From contig JAQGDQ010000135.1 in NCBI GenBank assembly GCA_030141605.1, positions 466,620 through 530,619 on the forward strand: DNA of 64,000 nt, given 5' to 3'. Position numbers and translations under genes: made by a program. The notes under the pieces were generated by a model, which had not been told where the DNA came from, did no database searches, and saw only the letters and a list, made by a program, of their open reading frames with translations. The number at the start of each line of letters is the position of its first letter. Positions within the stretch are counted from its first letter, which is position 1. The stretch comes from Tubiluchus corallicola (lineage: Eukaryota > Priapulida > Priapulimorpha > Priapulimorphida > Tubiluchidae). Positions 1 to 10,400 of the stretch are shown piece after piece.

Positions 1-935
1 CTATGCTTCCTAGTTTGTTGCCTTTCAAATTTAGACATAAGCCTGTACAGATATTACTAGGGTCACTGTAATCTGATTTACCATATTAAAAAAAAAAACA
101 CAACTTTCGCATTTTTCCAAGGCCACTGGCTGCATTCTAAACATATGTTAACAAGATTAAAAAGGACTGCCTTTGCCCAGAAACCTATATGTAGGAGAAT
201 GCAAGCAACGTGAAAACGAAACATGTGGTACCCTTCTGTTTTGTGAGAAAAAAATAACATATTACTTATTTATTTAGGGACCGTTAGATGTCTTCGAAAA
301 TCAGTAAAGCAACTGTTAAAGCACAAGAAAACCCTTCATAAACATAAAGCTTGAAAAATTCGTTTTGAAATTTTATATCACTTACGTACTGCCTTTTTGC
401 ATGCAGGACTTCAATCGGCAGTCACGCTTTATAAAACATGTAAATTTAAACTACCGTGATGACCGTTAGACGCAACCATTTTCACGAGCTCATTTGAAAC
501 AAATTAAATAACATTTTGTAAAGTTTGAAAAAATATTCAAAGCATTCGTAGCGCACACGTCATTAACTGTTAAATTACCGTTTCTTGTCAATAAGATTAA
601 AAATACGTTTTTTGGATAGTGAGTGGTGCACCCTAGAGGGTGAGTCAGTGACATTTTACCAATTGGTGAAAACATTTTAAATAATTAATAATTTCCTTTT
701 CTAGTTACATAAATCTTTCTAGCAGGTAAGCGAAAATCTAAGTAATATAGTCTTAGAGTCTTTTGAGATATAATTTAGCATTGCCTTTTCTTCCCTTGAT
801 TTACGTTTGGCACATGACGTCAGGTAATGGCGACTTCGGAACAGTATTGCGGGAGATTTAAAATGAAAACAAACTAAAATTCCTTTCAGTGCGAGTAAGA
901 TATATGCATAAAATTGGATCGAGTTGTCAAATTTC
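1..935. other. No gene recognised
   Basis: AT-rich sequence with only short open frames that have no recognisable motif. It borders the LINE relic that begins at about 936. Nothing else is supported. Confidence 0.5.
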
Positions 936-1340
936 TTAATATTTCACGCCAGCATAATAATTGCATCTTGCCAGAAGGGGTTCCCAAGCATTCCACTCTA
1001 CTAGGAAAGTTTTTTCCATTTTCCAAAATGGGATTCTACCCAGTTTTTCAAAGAACATTTTTGCTACTTTTTGCCAATCTGTTGGCATTAGCCCGTGAAT
1101 CAACCTAGATTTCAGGGATTTGGCAAACGATTCCAAATCTACCATATTTACTCCACCTGAAATTTCGGACATAAGTGTTTTTCGTTTAACTGTATCTGGT
1201 TTGCCACCCCAGACAAACTTATTTGCTAATTTCTCAATGGGTTTCAATTTTTCATAATTCACAACGAGGAGCAGTGGCAACAAATGGACTATTTTTGATA
1301 ATATTAAGGATTTAAAAACAGTTGTCCGTGCAAAAATCAT
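936..1340 (-). mobile_element. L1/Tx1-type LINE reverse transcriptase fragment
   Basis: A 134-codon open frame on the minus strand reads like the region just downstream of the reverse transcriptase core of L1/Tx1-type non-LTR retrotransposons: a hydrophobic stretch, then KFVWGGKPDTVKRKTL, then a GGVNMVDLESFAKSLK block. In that family the block follows the catalytic palm and thumb and contains the conserved F-W-x-G/K and G-G-(L/V)-x-(M/L)-x-D/N elements. No endonuclease or YxDD motif is present, so this is a truncated piece. It is a different lineage from the CR1/Jockey-like fragment just upstream on the same strand (1441-3300). Family assignment comes from motif memory only. Confidence 0.7.
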
Positions 1341-1440
1341 AAGCGATCGCCAGGACCAAACATTTATAGTATACCTTATCCAAGAATATCTTATCCAAAA
1401 AAATAAGGACCTAGATGGTAACTATCTATAAACGGTCCTC

Positions 1441-3300
1441 TCTCATATACCTTTTAAAACTGTCAATAGATGAAGCACTGATGATTGATGATGAGAGATG
1501 ATTCCGTGGTTGAGCTACACAATGCCCAAAGACGTGTGATCTGATGTTGGTTCTAGTTGGTTGCACAAATAACTTAGACTTAGAGGCCTGGAAAAAAAGT
1601 ATTTCCGCTAATTATTTTGAAGCAGTTCACAAGGTCTACAGTCTTACGCCTTTGCTGAAGAGTAGAAATTGAAGCAGGATCCAAATCAATTGCAAGATGA
1701 GTACATCTATCCTGAGTTCTTTCGAGAGCATTCTTCAGAGTAGCATACTGGGGTGACCATACAACCGACGCATATTCCAGAATGTGTCAAACAACAGCTT
1801 TGTAGAGAGGAATAATTACTGCTGCATTTCTCGATATCACACACTGTTTAATCATGCCAATAGTATGGTTTGCTTTTGCAATGATATGATTCTCATGGGA
1901 ATTCCATTTGAGGTCATTAGAAATCATTACTCCCAAGTCTCTGATACAACTTCTTTTTCAGCTATTTGAGCATTATTTAGAAACTAAGGTGTAATAGATG
2001 TATTGCGTATTCTAAGTAAAGTACATTTATTGGGTCTAAGTGTCATCAACCATTTACTGCACCAGTCTAAAATTTCATCAAAGTCATGTTGTAAAATATA
2101 ACGATCAAGATGGTCCCAAATTGGACGGAAGAGCTTTAAATCATCAACAAAAAATGGAATGTTAGTACCTCAGGAAATACAATCGGTAATATCATTTATG
2201 AAAATAAGGAAGCAGTATGGGCCCTCTCAAGGTTCATTTAGGGATACCACTTATGACGGGGCACCATTCAGTGGTTATACCGTTAAGAACAACACGTTGG
2301 AAACGATGAATAAGAAAGTAACTAAACCACTTAAGAAGTTTACCTCTTATACCAGAATATTCCATCTTAAGTAAGAAACGTTGGTAGGACAGAATCAAAT
2401 GCCTTTTTGAAATCAAGATAAAGTTCATCAATACCAGGCAAAGTATGATCGAAGAAGCAAGTCCACTGATTTAAACACGACAATAGATTAGAGACCACTG
2501 AACGTAGAGGAAGAGAACCATGGTGGGAGTTACACATTCGTTCAGTTTGAATAAGAAAGGTTAGAATCTCGTCCCACAATACGGATTGAAAGCATTTGAC
2601 AACAACTGATGACAAAGATATGGGGCGAAGATCATCACATTAAGGACATTTGACTGTTTAGGGATGGGGTTAACATTACAGTTAAGCCAGCATTGGGGGA
2701 GGACTCCAGAATGAAGAAATTTATGGAACAAAAGGAAAAGAGGGAGAGCAAGCTGAAGAGCACAGGATTTCAAAATAAAGCCATGTACTTCATTGGGCCT
2801 TTTATCCTTAAATGGTGTTGAGTTAATAACCTTGGCATATACATTGTTAATACTGAAATTAATGTCATTCAGAGAATCAGCATTCCAGCCAGAAGAAGGA
2901 ATAGGCAGGACATCGTCATCAGGCTCACAGGTGAAAAAAGAAGAAAAAGCATCATTTGTTGTAGAAGCGACCTTTTTAGGACAAGTAAAACATCATTGTT
3001 ACAATTTTTAATGCAACTAATACGGTTAGAAGGCTTCAAGAAGTATTTACTATACCTGAAGAATTCCTTGTCATTTTTGCTCAGAGCTCAACTTATTTGC
3101 AAGTCTATTTTCGTACCTCATCCTTGTGTGGCAAATAGACAATCTTAACTGCTGGCTGTGTCTGGTACACTTAACTAGAACACTACACAGATTAGTACGG
3201 TTCCACAACCTCCAAAGTTTAAGCTTCTTAGATTTAGCTTGACGGATACATTTATCATTTTCCCAGGCTGCACATAACTTTTTACACTCAGACTCTTAAA
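1441..3300 (-). mobile_element. CR1/Jockey-like LINE relic, frameshifted
   Basis: Reading the minus strand from about 3300 down, successive frames give the expected order of a CR1/Jockey-type polymerase. First comes a basic linker region (3300-3000). Then LALPLFLLFHKFLHSGVLPQ and NVNPIPK appear (about 2750-2650). LYLDFKKAFDSV, the palm A motif, lies near 2410. A degenerate SGIPK lies near 2240. FVDDLKLF, in the place of the catalytic F/Y-x-D-D, lies near 2145. Finally ILEYASVVWSPQYA and a TQDRC segment lie around 1770-1720. Several frame changes and stops separate these blocks, so it is a dead copy. No endonuclease domain was seen upstream, as expected for a 5'-truncated insertion. Confidence 0.8.
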
Positions 3301-4616
3301 GGGATAAAATTATCAACTGCGTAGTTGTAGGAGAGGAGGAAAAATTATAACATTACAATTAGTAGAGCAAAATTCTGCCTATCTTGTATTTTGTCATTTG
3401 TGTACATACATTGTATTAGAATCGAAAAGTAGGCATCGGCTAATGTTATTGTTTGTGAGAAAAGGTGACAATAAATAGAATTTTTACTACTGCTATTACT
3501 AGTAGTGGTAACACGGGAACTATAGGCCTACATTTTCTGCTGCACACCTAGGTAGGCCTTCTGTTAATTTGTTTATGTTCTTCCTAGCGTGTTCATCAGA
3601 TTCGGTATAGAAAACGTATAAATTTATTAAAATAATGATAAATTTTAAAATGCAGCAGAAAAACAGGATGTTTCAGCACTTGCTGGTGTCATCATTTTCT
3701 TTTCTTTTTGATTTTCTAAGCAATATTTGACTTTAGAGCGTTATTGTTTTACTGACCGAATATCAGTATCGGTCAGTAAATCGGCAGTCGTCAAAATCGA
3801 ATTGAATGAGTAAACAGATCGTGCAGAATTCCCATAGCAGACATAAGACGGATTCGTTGCTGAAATTGGATTTCAAACATTTTCAACTTTTAACATCAAA
3901 CCCGAAGTGGCGGAGCGGAAACAGTGCGACACACAGGGCACAGGCACAGAGTGTTGATCCAGCTCTCAGAGCATTCCAGTTTGGCACGGGACAAGGCGTA
4001 TTTTAGGTCTGTTTTATTATCTTTGGTGTTTTGGATCGACTAGAGCAAAAGTTAAATAGCATAGACATAGAACATTTATTTTCTCCAATTTCTTTGACAT
4101 AAAAAGTTTTTTAAATATTACGTAATTATAATCGTGGAGCAGGGAAGGACCATAGGGTCATCTAGTCTCCTGCCCTGTCTTATAATTAGATTAGTATATT
4201 AAAAATAAATGGTGAGGCTGCAGATAACAAAAACAAATAAGAAAAAATAATAAAAAAACAGTATAAATGATACAAATTATCAAAAAAGAAGTGAAAACAA
4301 AAAATAAGGTTAGATACCTAAATCTAAACAAAACAATACAATTAATCAGTAATTATGATTATTATATATAGTATTTTCAAATAGGGGTCTTATTAACAGG
4401 GGAATTTGACCAAGGTTAGTGAGTAAAGTTAAAAAACTGAGAGTATGGAAAGATAAAATAAGTATCAAAAAAGTGTAATATAGAAAAATTTAAGAGAAAA
4501 AGTAAGTACGAGAAAGAGCAACAATTACTTAGGAGATAAGGAGAAAAAAGAAAAAAAACTTGCTAGCTTGCTTATTAGTTTTACAAGTTATGTACTACAG
4601 GTATATTCATACGTGG
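3301..4616. other. Intergenic, repeat-like, no gene
   Basis: No coding gene is recognised. A 12-base inverted pair (TTTTCTGCTGCA near 3533 and its complement near 3651) brackets about 120 bases and could be the ends of a very short element. The segment near 4011-4080 resembles the one near 4828-4890, both starting TAGGTCTGTTTT. Confidence 0.4.
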
Positions 4617-5726
4617 TTTATGTCGGTAGGGTATTCGTAATACTTAATGGATTTATTAAATTTTGTTGTCTGAGCTTTGTAATTTGTGAACTTTCGAATT
4701 AAAGACTGACGTTGCAAAATTGTACGCGTTTTTAGTTTATCTACTCGTACTGTTAACCACCAATCCAGTCCACCAACCATTTGTTAGGTAAGACAACGGC
4801 AAGAGGGCTCAGAGGCCGAGGTGTGTTCTAGGTCTGTTTTTATCTTGATGTTTTTGATCATCTAAAAGAAAGGTTCCAAGGCATAGCTTTTGTCTGTGGG
4901 GTATCCATAATAATTCATAATACTTAACCAACCTATTTATCATCGGTAGCTGGAACTGACACATTTTAAAACAAAATTACAAGCAATTTGGGTTGTTTCT
5001 GTATCATTTGAGGCTAATACTATAGTAATTTTAGTTTGACATCATCAAATAAGTAGGTAAAGTGTGGATATATAGCGTCAATTTCCGTATAAAGGGTGTT
5101 TCTTAGTTGTTCATATCTACTACAGTGCAAGAGCATATGTGTTTCGTCTTCTGTTTCTTGTTTGTTTGTGCCTCTTTGTGTACAGTATCTTTCATTGGCT
5201 GGTATTTTGTTAGGTTTATGATGCCTACCGGTTTCTATTGCAAGTGAGTGTGAGCTAATATGTAGTTTTGTGGAAGCAATTTTTGGCATTGCAGGTTACA
5301 GTATTAATTTGTAAGTAACTTTCTAATTAGTAGCATTCTTTAACTTTGCAGTAGGTTCTTAATTTGTTTCCATCGTTGTTATTAGTGCTGTGTAACACTG
5401 TATAGTAAGCGTTTGTTGTTTACAGTTCCTTGGTTTTCCCGTACATGATCGAAACCTGTTAAGCTTAATACATCTTTCACAAATTTTGCTCACCTGAATA
5501 AGCAAATTTTTTTATTATAGATATTTTGTTGCCTATATTACATAAACTATAAAAGTTAAACGTAATTTTGCTCAAGTAAATTCAAACCTGTGTTTTGTTT
5601 GTGTGGAGTGTGCATAATAATTCATAATACTTAACCAACCTATTTGTCAATTGTATCTAGAAGTAAGAATTTGTAAACTTTTGTATTTAAGGCTGATATT
5701 GCAAAAGGTATACGCATTTTCGGCAG
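4617..5726 (+). repeat. Diverged block present three times
   Basis: A block with the core ATTCATAATACTTAACCAAC occurs near 4896-4966 and 5602-5726, and in diverged form near 4617-4730 (GTATTCGTAATACTTAATGG). The first and third copies also share the trailing part (TTGTAAACTTT, GACTG/GCTGATATTGCAAAA, ACGC-TTTT). The LINE fragment at 5020-5289 lies between copies two and three. The copies are probably remnants of one transposon family; no target duplication was found. Confidence 0.5.
5020..5289 (-). mobile_element. C-terminal fragment of a LINE polyprotein
   Basis: An 89-codon minus-strand frame reads KLHISSHSLAIETGRHH, then IPANERYC, then ETEDETHMLLHCSRYEQLRN. This is the characteristic tail of endonuclease-reverse transcriptases common in aquatic invertebrate genomes: R/K-I-S-x-H-x-L-x-I-E-x-G-R-(Y/H), P-x-x-E-R-x-C, then E-D-E-x-H-x-L-x-x-C-x-x-Y. 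The single CTQRGTNK segment stands where the family has a C-x-x-C-like knuckle. No polymerase core is nearby, so this is an isolated fragment. Confidence 0.7.
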
Positions 5727-6542
5727 GAATTTATAATCCGAAACCGAAATTTCAACAGAAACTTATATAGTTATAAGAAGTCTGAAAAGGCTATTTTTGA
5801 GAGATGGAGAACCTGAAAAATGCTACATTAATCAAGCAGTAAAGTTCTACATATCATTTTTGTAAACTTTATTATGTCCATTTTTAGTAGGATGTTGAAG
5901 TATAGTATAGTTTAAGTACAACAAATGAAGGTGTGATAACATTTATTATGACAGAAGTTAATACTTAAACATCTTATACAACAATGTTTATGTTATTGCT
6001 CAAGAGGATGATTTCTTACAAGCATTTGGCTCAACATACATCTTGCTGGGCTCAAAATTCCTTCGAATATGCGGTACCTGAAAAAAAGTATTTATTCTCA
6101 CTAAAATCATTTTATCATCATAAGTGGATCATGGCATATGCTTGGCAGCTGAAGTCAGAAAATGCTATCCCTAGTTAGCAAATGGATAGGTGATCATTGC
6201 GAAGTCGTTTTTGAGTGGTTTCGTCTGCCATTGAGGAAGAATGCATGCTTCTAGACATAGTTGCTGATTTAGTATAATTTCATTATAGTGGGTTAGGTTA
6301 ACCTTGATAATGAGGTTTTGATTTCATCATATCAGTTCAAGATTAGCAATGGACATTGCCAGTGAGCACAGAATTGTAAATTTTAAGAAATATGGTGGTT
6401 AATACTAACCTTGGCCTAGGCTTTAATAAGCTGCAAGTTATAAAGAATTGGTTTTCAAGAACTCTGCAGCTATTTAATTTCAGAATCAAGTTTTACATGG
6501 AATAGTGTTAGTAAATTGATGTTGTGCTAACTAGCTGAAACT
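5727..6542. other. No gene recognised
   Basis: The short open frame at 5984-6178 has no motif and no splice context. I see nothing else supportable before the LINE fragment at 6543. Confidence 0.4.
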
Positions 6543-7325
6543 GTGGTTCGCGCCTTTATAACATTCCAGATTGACTACCGTAATAGCCTTCTTTATAATA
6601 TTCCAATGTATCACTTAATAGCTAAACTTCGGCGAATACCAAACTCTGCTGCTAGATTAATAACACTTCTACCCAGAAATGATCACATCACGTCTGTCTT
6701 AGTTCAATTGCTCTGGCTCTCCAATCCCCATAGAGTTTCACATTGGGTTTAAAATTGTACTTATTGTCTTTTAGAGATTTACAAGCATTGCTGGATTATC
6801 ATATGGGCTAGTATAGGCTGCAGCCTAGGGCCCCTCAAGCTTGGGGGGCCCATAGCCCGAGCAGTCCTGTTAAAAGATTTTCAAATATGATTTTCTTTTT
6901 GAAAAATAAGTATAATATCTTAGTAATTTGCATTGCTGAATTCATTTAACTTAAAATAAATTTAAACTTTAAAACAGAAAACCCCGAAGCCTCAAAACCC
7001 AATTTTGAAAAAGTGGCCTCTGTTGATGGGCCCTATAAGGCCCCATTATTTCATTAGCCTAAGGGCCCCTAAAGGTCGTAATCCGGGACTGTCTACAAGT
7101 CTTAGCACCAGTATACATATGTAACTTTGTTTAAAACAGGTAGATGTTCGAGGTATTGTCTTAGATCTATTTAATTACAATAAAACAATTATAAAACTTG
7201 TTTCCCTCTAACTAAATGTTCCACTTTTGATGACAGATCCATTGCTGTGTTTCGTCCACTGTAGATTCTATCGATACTTTTAAACATTGTTTGAAAGCAC
7301 ACCTTTTCAAACAATTTTTAGCCTA
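6543..7325 (+). mobile_element. CR1/L2-type LINE 3' end, interrupted by a nested element
   Basis: The plus strand reads FITFQIDYRNSLLYNIP, then KLRRIPNSAARLITLLPR, NDHITSVLVQL and LWLSNPHRV. These match the conserved C-terminal domain of CR1/L2/Jockey reverse transcriptases (consensus type FITSKLDYCNSLLYGLP, QNAAARL, HWLPV). The frame then reaches FRDLQ at 6785, is broken by a 306-bp hAT element (6786-7091), and resumes as VLAPVYICNFV. The segment ends with a degenerate DTFKHCLKAHLFKQF near 7275-7315. The polymerase core is absent. Confidence 0.8.
6786..7091. mobile_element. Non-autonomous hAT element nested in a LINE
   Basis: The 306-bp insertion is flanked by TTTACAAG (6778-6785) and TCTACAAG (7092-7099), an 8-bp target duplication matching at 7 of 8 positions, as hAT transposases make. 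Its right end, read on the minus strand, starts CAGTCCCGGATTACGACC and goes on through GGGGCCC and GGCTAATGAAATAATGGGGCC. That is the same sequence family as the start of the larger element at 34036-34545, in opposite orientation. The left end (GCTGGATTAT, then AAGCTTGGGGGG) matches the other end of that larger element. Removing the insert rejoins the LINE reading frame, which confirms the boundaries independently. Confidence 0.85.
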
Positions 7326-7483
7326 AATTACGTTCATTTGCATTTTTATCTATAACTGATGTTAATTTTGCTATCTGTCATTGTTTAGATTATTCCAGCA
7401 ATAATTAGTGCTCTATACATATTTTATTTAATGAAATGTAATGTAATATCAGTAGTGCTCTTTTAGCTAAATGCAAACTTTGG
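7092..7483. other. LINE tail and 3' flank of the monooxygenase gene
   Basis: It holds the end of the LINE relic up to about 7325. On the minus strand it also holds the presumed 3' untranslated region of the DBH/MOXD-like gene, with an AATAAA at 7428-7423. Confidence 0.5.
7423..7428 (-). promoter_or_regulatory. Candidate polyadenylation signal of the DBH/MOXD-like gene
   Basis: TTTATT on the plus strand reads AATAAA on the minus strand, 56 bases beyond the TAG stop at 7484-7486. Spacing and sequence fit a canonical signal, but AATAAA is frequent in DNA this AT-rich. Confidence 0.4.
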
Positions 7484-10400
7484 CTATAAGTTCATCATCC
7501 ATTTTACCATATTTTCCGTAAATATTCCACTTCCACTCTCCATACAGTATTCGTAATATGTGTGTGCTTCCTCCACCATAGATTTGTATTCGTTTATGGC
7601 ATCAGTATTCCAATCTTCATAGTGTTTCCTGTTAAAACAATTTCTTGTTTTAGAGCCAAATGTATGTTAACAATTTTTATACATACAGATAATATTTTCT
7701 TGTGTTACTGTTAACTGCAGTAATTATGAAATTCTACAATTTGTATATTGACTTTTAGCTTGCCCAAATAAAAGCCGTTTGAACATTTTTCAATATTTCT
7801 TAGTTATCGGACAAGTATGGTAACTGTTTAGCAAGTGGCTTCAATTTTCAAATGTTGGTGTTACAGGCAAAGTGTGAATCCAGACATTCATTAGTGAATA
7901 CCTGGGCACTTTATGGAGTGCTAAAACAAACTATCCTGTATAAGATAATTTCTTCTACATCTTTGTTAGACATTATGGGGTAAAGTTGGGGAAAATGTGC
8001 CACCAGGGGAAAGCAAGCCAGAATTGGGGGAAAACGGGCTCCTGTAGCAAATACTATCTACTACGTTGTAAAAATGTACTTAAGATTAAGATTAAGGTTA
8101 AGATCATTTATCTCATAAAAGATGCATACAATCCATCTATACTTTAAGAAACACTAAAAATTTAGTATTATGTGACGACTGTAGATGACTCCAAGTGAGG
8201 TGCTAATGTCAAATGAGGGTTTAGGACTTCAGGCAAAATGGCAAAGTACTATTAACATTTCTTTTTCTAGAATGAAAAAAACTAAGAAATTTGCATCTGT
8301 GCCCTCAACACATTCTGATAGTGAAGAAAGGAAAAATGCAGAAAAGGTTTACGAAAGTAATTGGGTTGTCGGGTACAAAAATATTCAGATTGCTTGTCAA
8401 CAAGGCTCAAAACACATAAAAAAATATGCAGGATGGAACACCAATGACACACCTTGTCGTAATAAATTCAAATTTCTGTATAAAATGGATGAATAAGATG
8501 TTGAGGAGATGATGTCATCTGATATTGTTCAGAAGGTTAAGGAACCAGTCATATGAAGCCATGGCATCTAATTTAAAGAAACTGGAATTGCACAAATTTA
8601 AAACTTATAGCATGTATTACCGTTACAAACTGTTCGAGTTAAGGTGTGTGACTATATAAATGTTATAAAATAATCATCGAGCTTTTGAACTTGGTAAATA
8701 TCAAATAAGTACTTCTAAAATTTGTGGTGTCTTACTTTCTTTTTCAAGTTTTTCTTTTGATACCATTTTACCGTAGAAACGTGTTAAATGGGCTTGTAAT
8801 AGTGAGATAATGGTTGGCCCGTTTTACTCCAAAACTGGGGTAAAGTGGGCCACTCAGACACCCAAAAAAACTTATGTTGCCATATTGCCATAAAAAGTTA
8901 AGTTGTTGGTGCAGAAATAAAAAATTGTGGTGACCTAAATTTAATAGAGCAGCCTTCATATGTATAGATCATCTATGGAAAGTTCATCTGCAGAGTTTCT
9001 ATGATGCAGGCTTTAGAACTTTTTAAAAAAAACAGCCCACCTTCCTCAGCTTTACCCTATATAATGCTAAAGTTTGTGTAAACAAAGTTTATAATTTTTA
9101 GATGTTGTGTCTACTTTTTTTATGTATTTTATAGAAATTTTAGTTAATGTAAAAATGGAACAAATTTTCAATTGTTTTGAAATGGTCTTCCTATGCATTT
9201 TATATAACGCCAATTTTATCTTGGGAATGCGTGAACTAAAGTCATGTTTCAACATACTTGCAAATTTGTAAGGCAGATGTGGTAGCATACATAATGTGGA
9301 AATTGGCACCTCAGAGGAGTGGCGGTGTTGCACCCATTGCCAATAAAACGACTAGCTCTCCAGCTCACTCAAACTTCTTGCTTAATTTAATACATGCATT
9401 GACTAAGTTGTTTTACACATTGATGCCTGGGTATTTTATCAAATATTTGGGAAAGATTAGATTCAACACAAATTATGTTCGTGTTACCCTTTCCCAAAGG
9501 CACTTTACGCATTTTATATAGATCCTAGCTATTACACAAAATGTCTCAGCAGAATGTGATAGTGTGCAGCAAAAACGTGAAATTTCACTCTACTGAAGTA
9601 CATAGGTATTTCATGAAATGCCTAGGAATTTTATAAATTGTCTAAATTTTGCGCATTGCCTATAACATTTTTTACACCTTGTAATAAACATGTAATTTAA
9701 CAAAGATGTCTGTGAGGATTAATTTGATTTGAGTTACCCTGTAATTCAATTTGTCAGTTACATTACCTGCAGCATTCATGCTAACTCTTGCATGAAAAAA
9801 GCATCAACAGAGTTAGATTCAGTTTCTAAATTGGAAAGATGTTTAATTGAGGACCGATAATGAAGTCACAGGAAAAGAGTCACAAGAACAATTTTTAGCT
9901 ACGAAAAAATACACAATTAATTTTGGCTAGGGTTAGGGTTATTTTTTCCTGTGATTTTTATCCTGTGACTTTTTCCATGACATTTTTACTTGTCACTTTT
10001 TTTACCTGCATTCGTTTAAACATCTCTCATTATTTTCTTTTAGACTTACATTTTTCTAGCTGCAACCGTTCTTAGTATATCTGTGTAATAAATGGAGCTG
10101 AAGCATTTTGTTAAGTTCAGTGCTGGGTAGTGTGATACATAACTGAGGCACATTTCATCAGCGGTTGTGATTCCACTCTAGAGAAAGAAGAATAAACACT
10201 TGCTTTTCTCCTGAAAATTTCGTTTCATTTGCATAAATACATTAATATACCTATATCTGAATTTTACAACATTACAACACAATAACAATTTGCAAGGGCT
10301 GATGAAGCTTGTTAGTCTCATGTGCTTCTCGGTGTCTTTCATGGTTAGAATTATTAACTACCTGCCTTTCTATTCTGCAGCTGATTATGCAACAGCATGT

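Noticed and set aside
4133-4180. GGACCATAGGGTCATCTAGT stretch reminiscent of the 3' region of avian CR1 elements
   Set aside because: The match is short and recalled from memory, with no polymerase remnant nearby; chance or a local hairpin is more likely.
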